Assembly: GCA_963457665.1 (NCBI GenBank)
Contig: OY735216.1
Span: 47,467,825 to 47,531,824 of the forward strand
DNA from: Thysanoteuthis rhombus
Lineage: Eukaryota > Mollusca > Cephalopoda > Oegopsida > Thysanoteuthidae
DNA: 64,000 nucleotides
Direction: 5' to 3'
Made by a program: the position numbers and the translations under genes. The notes beneath the pieces are model-generated. The model did no database searches. It was not told where the DNA came from and worked only from the letters and a program-made list of their open reading frames with translations. This document shows, piece after piece, positions 55,560-64,000 of this stretch. Position 1 is the first letter of the stretch; every line of letters starts with the position of its first letter.

Positions 55560-56010
55560 GAGTGTGTATTTGTGCTTACTTGAGTGTGTGCTTACGTTAT
55601 TCCTGCACTTGGGAATGTATGTGTAAAAATGCGTGTGGAGTGTGTACGTGTAATAAAATGCTCCTTTATGTATCTTCCCCAAGATGTGTGTGTATGTGTG
55701 TGTGTCTTTGCGTTGGATAGAGTGTGATTTGGAGTATGAAGTGTGTACGTATAATAAAATGAGTGTATATGTCCCCCCCCCCCAGCATGTCTGTATGTAT
55801 TTGCATTGAAAAGACTACGTCTACTTGTATGAAGTGTGTACGTGTAATGAAATGCGTGTATACAGTCTCCCAGCACGTCTGTATGGCTACTGCTTGAAAA
55901 GAGTGTGTCTAACAGTATGGAGTGTGTACGTGTAATAAAATGCGTCTATATGCTCTCCCAGCATGTGCGTATGCCTATGCGTTGAAAAGAGTGTGTCTAA
56001 GTGTATGGCA
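55560..56010. repeat. Minisatellite, 89-105 bp unit, about 4.5 copies
   Basis: GTGTACGTGTAATAAAATG recurs at about 55638, 55743, 55836 and 55925, with CCCAGCATGTCTGTATG and TTGAAAAGAGTGTGTCTA in between. Confidence 0.8.
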
Positions 56011-56169
56011 CGTGCTTGTGTCACCCTCGAGGAATGTGTGAGATATTGTTTCCTGCGTCGGCACGCTGGCCTCTCGGTTTTCCTGCCCACTCCTAGTACG
56101 AGTGTCGTCTGCCGCTTAGGCCAACATATCACCTCCACCTCCTGTGCCTGAAAAAAAGAACCAAAAAAA

Positions 56170-56620
56170 AACCAGTCAGTCAAGTCCACGAACCTATTTC
56201 CCCTTCCTTCCCTTCTCTCTTTCTTTTTTCTAGGAAAACCTCTTCACTTCTTTGTCCATATATCTATACCTCTCTCTTTCATTCCCCTCTCTGTGTTTGT
56301 TATCCCCTCTCTCTGTCCCTCGACCTCTCTTTTATTTAACGACCACCCTTGTTTTCGTCAGCAACTCTTCAGCATCTGCCTATAACTCATACCGTGGGAA
56401 CGTTGACTCTAACTTGTGCCCACGTGTTTGGGCCGACACTAACACCAGCAGCAGGAGATCCTCCGCTTACACCCATACCTCCATCATTCTTTTTTTTCCC
56501 CTGGTCCTATTGCCCTTTCTTTCTTTCTCTCTTTCTTCCTTTTATTATTTCATTCTTTTCCATTTCTTTCTTCTTCGCAATTCCTATCTTTTCTGTCTTT
56601 TGAACGATTTTTGTCGGGTG
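56170..56620. repeat. CT-rich region
   Basis: Pyrimidine-rich tracts at 56190-56340 and 56480-56600 around a short complex segment (56350-56480). Leu/Phe/Ser frames are composition artefacts. Confidence 0.7.
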
Positions 56621-56867
56621 CGAACACCCACCCAATCGGCTGGACGACACACTCCTGACATCCGATTCTAGTCACCCAAAAATCATGGCTTGCCACTAGA
56701 AAAATTTACTTCTGTATTTTTCTCACACCCTTTCAATTTATACACCCCTTTGGGCTGACATAACGACACGTGATCTGGACTCCCTGTTGCCGTTTATTCA
56801 ATACAATTTTTTCAATACCGATTTGTTGGAATTTGTTTCCAAGTGACGTTAAAATACCTATGCGTAC

Positions 56868-57290
56868 GTTACAATAAAATTGTGAAAGTAGTTGTTTCAT
56901 GAAATCCCCGAACATTTCAGTAATTTCAAAAAAACCCCTAGTTTCACAATAAGTGCGGTAATAGTTAACAAGCTTGTGATACTACCCATTACTTGCTCTA
57001 ATGAATTCGATCCGCACAGGGTGCCACAGTACTCGTGTCAAACCAAGTTGTATATACACTGTAAGGACAGAAGCAGGATATACTTTAGTAGGCTTAGCAT
57101 AGTTTGTCACGGGGCCATAGGTTGTGGGATACCCAGTGAAATCGATCTCATTACAACAAACGGTCAACGTCTCAAGCTTGTTGACCTGATTGTGAACCTA
57201 GGGATTTCATGATATTACTGAAACGTTCAGGGATTTCTCAAAATCACTAGGGCTTTCACGGAATCACTAGTTTCATTATCTTACTGTAAC
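56868..57290. mobile_element. TIR element, family D (also 63640-end)
   Basis: The left end GTTACAATAAAATTGTGAAA and the reverse complement of the right end GTTACAGTAAGATAATGAAA match; arms of about 125 bp share TTTCATGAAATCCC, ACATTTCAGTAAT-like and TTAACAAGCTTG blocks. 423 bp, no transposase. Superfamily unassigned. Confidence 0.7.
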
Positions 57291-57329
57291 ACAAATATTA
57301 TCTATCTATCATTCTATCTACCTATCTAT

Positions 57330-57712
57330 CAGAAACCTGTCACCAAAATTGTCAACATAGTTTTCTTCAGTTTTTCAGTTAGTCTGGCTGTATATATCGT
57401 GGGTTTAGGCCGCACTAATGGAGCTCGGGAATCAAAATATTCATTTTCATTTTGTACAGGAAAAAACCTTTTTGAGTGTTTTTTTTTTTTCTCAATTTTT
57501 CCCTAAATCTGTTTTTAGAACAATGTAAGTTTATGCTAAATGGGTCCGATAACGCTCACACTTGTTTTTTTTTCTTGTTGTTGTTGAAAATTTGGACTCC
57601 TTGAGTGATCACTTCGCAACTAAAAGTGAGAGAAGCAACATATTATGATTATTATTCATTGATCACCCCCTTTCTATTTAGTGACTAACTGGACCCATCC
57701 AACCGGACACCA

Positions 57713-57720
<8 letters not shown>
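57330..57720 (+). repeat. Repeat family C, third copy
   Basis: AAAATTGTCAACATA, TTTCTTCAG, GCACTAATGGAGCT, TTATGCTAAATGGGTC and TTCATTGATCACCCCCTTTC blocks combine features of the other two copies. Confidence 0.6.
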
Positions 57721-57747
<27 letters not shown>

Positions 57748-57810
57748 ATTTTCATTTGTTTTGTATCTATCTCTGTCTGGCAGCATCGCAGTTTGCCTAC
57801 AAATCTTTAC

Positions 57811-57866
<56 letters not shown>

Positions 57867-57868
57867 AT
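57714..57868. repeat. (CTAT)n tetranucleotide repeats
   Basis: Two tracts (57714-57743 and 57810-57868) separated by about 65 bp. Confidence 0.95.
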
Positions 57869-57872
57869 CTAT

Positions 57873-57889
57873 GTATCAATGCCACTCTA

Positions 57890-57951
<62 letters not shown>

Positions 57952-57996
57952 TAGAGTGGCATTGATACTCTCTCTCTATGTATCAATGCCACTCTA

Positions 57997-58072
<76 letters not shown>
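57873..58072. repeat. Palindromic TA microsatellite, repeated, ending in (GA)n
   Basis: GTATCAATGCCACTCTAG, a TA run and the exact reverse complement CTAGAGTGGCATTGATAC form a perfect ~96-bp palindrome (57873-57968). A third copy of the 18-mer (57980-57997) leads a second TA run, then GA repeats to 58072. Confidence 0.95.
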
Positions 58073-58074
<2 letters not shown>

Positions 58075-58436
58075 CCAAGAGGTTTTAGGGGTCTCGCGAA
58101 TTTCCTTCCATTTGTTTTTTTTTATATGTAGAATAGCGGTCCCTGTCATGAACGAATTTGACACAAGAAGCCATTCGAGTTTTATGCAGGGGTTCCTTGA
58201 GATATGAAAGTTATTTCAAGGGTTCCTCGTGTCTAGAAAGACAAACACTTGAACTCTAACATACAGAGACTGGATGGAATAAGTCGAAAGAAACACCCAG
58301 CAACTGAATAAATAACATTGTATTACCATGCAGCATTATGACCATAGCTGTTGAGACTCCAGATTCGGTCTGATGAGTAAGCATATACTTGGTTTCATAT
58401 ACAGATAAAAGTAAACATGTGTGTATTGTGATGATA

Positions 58437-58438
<2 letters not shown>

Positions 58439-58477
<39 letters not shown>
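58439..58477. repeat. (TA)n microsatellite
   Basis: About 38 bp of TA. Confidence 0.95.
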
Positions 58478-58479
<2 letters not shown>

Positions 58480-58539
58480 CTATTAAGACGAAGAATGTTT
58501 GTTTTCATGTTTTTAAAGACCCCTGAACGGTTGCATCCT

Positions 58540-58845
58540 ACAAGCTGAAAATATGTGTATAATGGTAACTTGACACTAGGATGAACTAAGGATTGGTGAC
58601 AGTGACCTGTGGTGACCTTTAAAGGTCAATTTGAGGTCAGATCAATTTGATCAGGTCAATTTTCGCAATCTCGAATCTAACAGAGATGGCCCTAACTTAA
58701 AGCTGCAAATTTGAGTAGAAGTGTGGCTTGATCTCGGGATGAACATAGGCTGGGTGGTTCTGACCTCTAGTGACCTCTAGACGGTGGATCCCCAAAGGCT
58801 GTAAATCTGTATACAAGGGTAAATTCACATCAGGATGATTTGCCC
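58540..58845. repeat. Diverged direct repeats with AGGTCA half-sites
   Basis: AAGCTG(A/C)AAAT...GGATGA recurs at about 58547, 58697 and 58793. Between them GAGGTCAGATCAATTTGATC and CAGGTCAATTT form nuclear-receptor-like half-sites. Confidence 0.5.
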
Positions 58846-59844
58846 CGCCTCCAAGGAAAAATGGCAGCGTACGCCCCTGATCAGTGACCCATTAATCGAA
58901 GTTCTCTTTTCACTGACATTTGCCTAACGATATTCTAAATGCTGACCCAACTTGTCTCTCTTTATCAGATTGCGCTCTCTTGCGATCTACATTCACATTA
59001 GCAAGTGTCAGTGGTGCGGTACTGCAGGAATGCGTGCGAGCAGCGTTTCCTAATTCTGTTCGGGAGAAGGCGTTCGCTCACTATCTATATACTACTAAAA
59101 TCCACGTTATGTTTATCTATTTGTACGCTCAAATTAACCGAAATAATGCGTCGTAGCTACTTATATTGAATAATCAAGAGCGAAACCCGAACCACCAAGC
59201 TGTAGAGGCTTGCTTCGCTCACAGGATCACTACAGGTTCCCTAACTTGCACACCACTGCTAAGCACTGCTTCTCCAATATCCGATCTATTCTCAAAAATC
59301 CTACACTAAATAATGATGATAAACATTTCAATTGAACAACGAAACTACGCTGGCTCATTTTGGGCAAGTCATCATAGCACTTTAAAGGAACAAATCTTCA
59401 CGTTTCTTGTTCGCTTGTGCCATTATAATGAGGGATTGTTCCAATAACCGTCTATAACCACATTTGAAAATGGTTTACCTGAAGATTTTGATTTTAGTAA
59501 GCGGATTATTTTTAATTCTTTGCTAATGTCAAGAAAGCTGGAGAGGCATATATATATTCAGTCATGTCCGTCTGTCTTTCCAGCTTCTTACACACGATAT
59601 CTCCAGAAGTACACAATGAATTTCAATGAAATTTTGTGGAAAGGTGGACAATGGTGTGAATAAACAACAAAAAAGAACAAAAAAACAAAACATGCTAACA
59701 AAAAACTGGCTACATTTTGAACGGTTCCAGATTTTTTTTTTTTGATCGAGAAAGATTTTTCCGTTTCTTTTTCATATACTTACCATTGTGCTGACCATTG
59801 TGCTGGTTGAAGGCAGTCATTAGGCCTTAGCATTACCGGCGGGC
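58846..59844. other. Mostly unassigned; family B piece
   Basis: 59560-59650 has ACACACGATATCTCCAGAAG and TTTCAATGAAATTTTGTGGA, a family B match. The remainder shows nothing supportable. Confidence 0.4.
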
Positions 59845-59930
59845 TGTATTGTACAATGGTAAGTGCATCGCTACGTTGAAGCGGCTATCCTATCGGTGGC
59901 AGGTTTGATTCCTGCGGCAGCACCGTTTTC
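59845..59930 (+). mobile_element. tRNA-like element, family T (also 61624-61702)
   Basis: GCAGG-TTTGATT-CCTGC (59899-59915) is a perfect 5-bp T-arm with a 7-nt loop, followed by GGCAGCACC. The upstream CGCTACGTTGAAGCGGCTAT then CCTATCGGT is shared with the inverted copy at 61.6 kb. The acceptor stem does not pair, so it is a tRNA-derived repeat and not a tRNA gene. Confidence 0.5.
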
Positions 59931-60054
59931 TCTAATGGGTTATTCTATATACGTTGTCTAAATTGGATGATTTATTAACCGTGTGACTACGGTAGATCGT
60001 TTCTATATAATATAATGCAATTTATGGTTGATTCAAATACGCCCATTTCTTAAA

Positions 60055-60055
60055 T

Positions 60056-60132
<77 letters not shown>
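60055..60132. repeat. (CA)n then (TA)n microsatellite
   Basis: CA 60055-60078, TA to 60130. Confidence 0.95.
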
Positions 60133-60135
<3 letters not shown>

Positions 60136-61560
60136 ATGTTGAATGCGGCAATTTGGTCTATAATGGTTAAACCATCGTTTCGCTTTGTTAGCTCATCAGA
60201 TAGCCAGTGTACTTAAGCCTGCTTATAATTCATATGCTGTGGGGAAATTACTTTCACTTTGATTTGAAAAGTGACAGTTGGTGTAAATTGTTATTATTTA
60301 CTTTGTAGAAAATATGATAGTGACTACCACTATATCTAAGGTATGTGTACTCAGATTACATTACAAGTAAGTGCTTTTGGGTTTTCACGATAATTTTCAC
60401 GCTTTTTATTTGTTTAATTAAAAAATATTATTTATTCAAGTTGTTTCATTTAATGTATTTCATTTCTATCTTCTCTAAATTCATTTCATGTATTTTATTC
60501 CTATCTCCTCTAAAGGTCTTTAGTTTTGTTTTTTTAAAAATCATTATTTGATTAAGTTATTTTACGCCCAATTCCTCTTATCAGCTCATAATTACTTTTC
60601 TCCAAATCATATTTTTTTCTTTTTTACGGTTGTTCAAGTGCTGTAGAAAGTTTTTTGGGCGGGTTATAACATGTCAGTATTTTAATCTTCGAATATCTTA
60701 AAAGAGTATTTTATTTTATGTCGACATTTGATGTCTGTTTTTGACTTTGAATTAAGTGGTTTATCCCTGTCCCGAAATGTTGATATGTATAATTTTTCTT
60801 CTAGGCACAAGTTATAGCTTGAGTTCTACAAACGTCATTCTTTTTTTTAAATTAATTTTCCTGCCGACCATCGGATTTTTCCTTTTTTTCTAAGTGTCCA
60901 AAAATGAACAGAGAGGTGTGCAACGTTTTTTTGATTGTCAAGTGTAAAAGTGGAATTGTGGTTAGCTAGTCTACTCTTGAAATCTAATTCTTATGCAGAA
61001 TTCAGAATCTTATGTAGAATTCTTATGTAGAATTCAGAATCACTTTTTATCTGCATGTGTGTATGTTTGTGCTCTATATACAATTTCTGGTGTAAAGCAT
61101 TTGTTTGTGAGTCGCATTTTCAGATTCTCCACAGTTACGTATTTGATCTTATTTCTGTTCGTTGTTTTTCATCTATTTTACCTAATTGATTCAATATTTT
61201 ATCCGTATGATTTTAGATGATTCTTTTAATATTGTCCTGCAACTGTATCCTAATTTCAATGTGTTTGAGTTGAAAAGATAGTGTACTTGCTGTGAATTGT
61301 TGTTCTACCTACGTTGATTATGCCCTGCTTATTTCTCTTTCTATATTTTTTGTTAGTGTTGGTACTTTTTTGTTTGCTTTCAATTTCATCATTAAATTCT
61401 AGTTCATTTCTTACAAATCTATCATTTTCAAGTGCTTTCCGGTAAATTTGGCAGTCCTCTTGAAACTTCTTCGTTTGATGATTTTTATGTAAATTACTAT
61501 TAACTGAATTTCGGACCAGTTTCAGGTCCCAACTCGGACGGGTCCCAATAAACACACGCA
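60133..61560. other. Unassigned AT-rich sequence
   Basis: Poly-T-rich; a short direct repeat of CTTATGTAGAATTC near 60990-61035. No gene supported. Confidence 0.4.
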
Positions 61561-61566
61561 TATATA

Positions 61567-61585
61567 TAGGTGTGTGTGTGTCTAG

Positions 61586-61622
<37 letters not shown>
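61567..61622. repeat. (GT)n microsatellite
   Basis: GT repeats with a TCTAGT interruption, abutting the tRNA-like element. Confidence 0.95.
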
Positions 61623-61623
<1 letters not shown>

Positions 61624-61624
<1 letters not shown>

Positions 61625-61702
61625 TTGCTGCAGGAATAGGACCGATAGGGTAGCCACTTCGACGTAGCGTTGCTCTTACAATTGAGCTAAACAGCCACTA
61701 GC
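61624..61702 (-). mobile_element. tRNA-like element, family T, inverted copy
   Basis: Minus strand GCTGTTTAGCTCAATTGTAA has a near-consensus A box. CGCTACGTCGAAGTGGCTAC then CCTATCGGT matches 59870-59897. The B box is decayed (GGTCCTATTCC). Confidence 0.5.
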
Positions 61703-62560
61703 AATGCAAAGGTCCAAATGACTGCTTCAACTCTGGCAACGTCGAGTTTAAAGTGGGACCCTCACGTATGCGTGGATAAGGACCAGAATTATCCAATACC
61801 CCAACAGGTGTCAGAAATGTCTGACTCTCCTTTTCAAGTGCTATGGGAACATAGCACCGAAGTGTCAGAATCCCTTGGACTAAAAATTATTTAATATTTT
61901 GTGACGACAAGGCGAATCTTGGGCCGTTAGCTAACGCATCTAAGTGCGTCGAACAGAGGGTCGTCAGGAAACTTCTTGTATCTAGTGAAGTGACCATCAG
62001 TGGTACTGATCGCTCAAGTGAACAAGAGACCACACGTAAATTTCAACAGAGTTCTTCTTGCAGGGTCATATTTGGAGCTATGCATACAATTCAACTTTAC
62101 AGGGCACCAACATTTTAGGCTCCACCCAAAATATGTCGTAGAAATATTTATTTTCGATGTCTCGACTAAACTTGATTGGGGATTCATCTTAAAATAGGGA
62201 TTGGTTTATTGATCAATAAAGGATTTTACGTTAAATCAAACATCATAATTTGATAGATATTTCATTTTTGTTTGAAAACAATAGCTGAATATAAGAATAG
62301 AAGGGCCCTTCCACAAAAAAAATGTGAAGTGTCGAGAAGGTCGCAAGTGAATTACAATAGAATACTTCGTGTCTCTTGCACACGGTAAATTCTTTGACCC
62401 GTTTTCCATTATTATTCATAAGAATATACACAACCACACCCAATTTGTTCGTCCACACGTAGATTGCAACCTACACGCATATATTGACCCGTGAAAAATG
62501 TCGTGAGATAGCTGTCCCATTTATTTCACCGTAACTTATGTATCAGTTTCAGTGAAACAA
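61703..62560. other. Unassigned sequence
   Basis: No supportable gene or repeat. Confidence 0.4.
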
Positions 62561-62562
62561 GC

Positions 62563-62563
62563 C

Positions 62564-62635
<72 letters not shown>
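62563..62635. repeat. (TA)n microsatellite
   Basis: Pure TA except one TG near 62578. Confidence 0.96.
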
Positions 62636-62637
<2 letters not shown>

Positions 62638-62900
62638 CTTAGTCATTTAGTAGTCCAACACAAGCATAGACACGCATAGCTCTTAAAAACCTTACAAGGC
62701 AGGGCTTATGAGAAGGGATACAGAGGTATTTGTAAGCGAAAGTTGGTTTGAGAGAAATGTTGAATCAAAACTTTGACGCAACTCGGACGGGTGAAACGAA
62801 CGTAAGCTATAACATTCATTAATTAAAAAAGATTAAGATGTAGTAAATAGTCTCCAGTCTTTTTCCTCTTCCATAATGTCAACTCTTTTTACACAAGTGC

Positions 62901-62935
62901 GCACACACACACAAACACACACACACACACATATA

Positions 62936-62974
<39 letters not shown>

Positions 62975-62975
62975 G

Positions 62976-63045
<70 letters not shown>
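62901..63045. repeat. (CA)n/(TA)n compound microsatellite
   Basis: CA to 62931, then TA interrupted by ACATATGCATACAT. Confidence 0.95.
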
Positions 63046-63046
<1 letters not shown>

Positions 63047-63049
63047 TAT

Positions 63050-63512
63050 AAAGCTTTACTGTTGTAAGAATCAACGATCTCACTACGTAAACCGAAATTC
63101 ACTTACTTATTTCTGCATTTACATAAGAACTATAAGTGAATTTAATTCAAGAGGATTGTCAATTGCTTACCATGGAACGGTTTCCGGAACTTAAAAGCAA
63201 TACTACTGTTCCACGATGGTTCTCCGGTAGTATGGATCAAATACCACTTCCTCTCAAGTTGAGATGTTCTTATAATTTGGTTATTAGCTTCAATTGATAT
63301 CAAAAGCCTTAGTACTTTTGATACTAGGAGGGTACCCCGATAAGAGGTGGGATACCTTAAGAGTACATATCCGAATACCCTAATACAAAAGCTTTAATGC
63401 TGTGAGAACTAACAACTTTACTAAGTAAACAGAAATTCACTTGCTTCTGCATTTGAACACACATTATATCTGAATTCATCTTGGGAGGATACTCAGTTGC
63501 TTACCATGGTAT
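63050..63512. repeat. ~340-bp direct repeat, two copies
   Basis: 63050-63175 (AAGCTTTACTGTTGTAAGAA, ACCGAAATTCACTT, CAATTGCTTACCATGG) recurs at 63390-63510 with about 75-80 percent identity. Confidence 0.75.
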
Positions 63513-63552
63513 TTTTTTTTTAATGAGAAGTGCGACTTGCCCAGGGCTGTAC

Positions 63553-63639
63553 CTAGCCTTCGGTGTGGATCGAACCCACTTGCAGTATCTTTCGAGAAAA
63601 GCTTGCAATTCTTTGCTACGACAGAGTATGCTTGTACGT
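63553..63639 (-). mobile_element. tRNA-like SINE head
   Basis: Minus strand TGGGTTCGATCCACACC holds a consensus B box (GGTTCGATCCA, 63587-63577). No clear A box. Confidence 0.35.
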
Positions 63640-64000
63640 GTTACAGTGAGATCGTGAAACTAGTTATTTCGTGAAATCACTGGGGATTTTATGAACGTAA
63701 TTCAATGAAATACATACTTTCACAATCCAAGCAGGAATGTTTAACAAGCTCATGATGGTGACTATTAACACTGTAATGAGCTCAATCACAGAGTGAACCA
63801 CTATCGTGTTCCCGTCTCAAACTAGGCTGTATATACACTGTAAATACTGAAGCATAATATATTCGATATTAACCAAGTTTAGTTTAGTTTGACTCTAGTC
63901 AACAGTAGTTAAGCCCCCAGTGAGGATCAAATTCGTTACAGTAGTAATGATTAACATCTCTATCTTGTTAACCATTAGTACACAGATTGTGACATTAGGG
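63640..64000. mobile_element. TIR element, family D, second copy, cut by window end
   Basis: GTTACAGTGAGATCGTGAAA, TTTCGTGAAATCAC, TTAACAAGCTCATGATG and GTATATACACTGTAA blocks follow the order of 56868-57190. The right arm begins near 63940. Confidence 0.65.

Noticed and set aside
57714-57868. CRISPR-like array of short repeats
   Set aside because: Plain (CTAT)n microsatellite in a eukaryotic genome without spacers.
59845-59930. Intact tRNA gene
   Set aside because: T-arm is good, but acceptor strands do not pair and the D-arm and variable region do not fit; a related decayed copy occurs at 61.6 kb.

Overview
This is metazoan nuclear DNA: AT-rich, intron-bearing, gene-poor and full of simple repeats and decayed transposons. 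Very long (TA)n and (CA)n/(GT)n tracts, 3' fragments of one RTE-type LINE ending in (GAT)n, tRNA-headed SINEs and a hairy/E(spl) gene together suggest a lophotrochozoan. A coleoid cephalopod (octopus-like) is my best guess. That assignment is inference from repeat character and gene structure, not from any search.

Only one protein-coding gene can be supported: a three-exon, 322-residue HES (hairy/Enhancer-of-split) bHLH-Orange repressor on the minus strand (coding 11856 to 8443), ending in WRPW. Its promoter (about 12100-12240) has a TATA box, an N-box and a Su(H) paired site, two inverted CSL sites 16 bp apart, which is the classical direct Notch-response architecture. Further high-affinity CSL matches lie in intron 2 and in a unique-sequence island 2.8 kb upstream, so 8.3-15.2 kb looks like one Notch-responsive locus. 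The basic region has Leu where HES proteins normally carry Pro.

Layout. 0-8.3 kb: LINE, SINE and tandem-repeat debris and TA tracts downstream of the gene. 8.3-12.5 kb: the HES gene and GC-rich promoter. 12.6-16.5 kb: microsatellite-saturated upstream flank with the unique island. 16.5-36 kb: dispersed repeat families, a ~97-bp satellite, RTE fragments, an inverted-repeat MITE and tRNA-headed SINEs. 36-49 kb: three members of a SINE-like family whose 5' end is U2 snRNA sequence, a pyrimidine tract, a hAT transposase relic, minisatellites and RTE fragments. 49-56 kb: nested hAT-type elements with 8-bp target duplications and a broken mariner. 56-64 kb: TIR elements, palindromic microsatellites, tRNA-like pieces and a truncated duplicate repeat at the window end.

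The most novel items are the U2-headed SINE-like family, the HES promoter paired site with the atypical basic region, and the perfect palindromes built around TA tracts. All alignments were done by eye; repeat boundaries are approximate, and repeats are given letter names local to this window.
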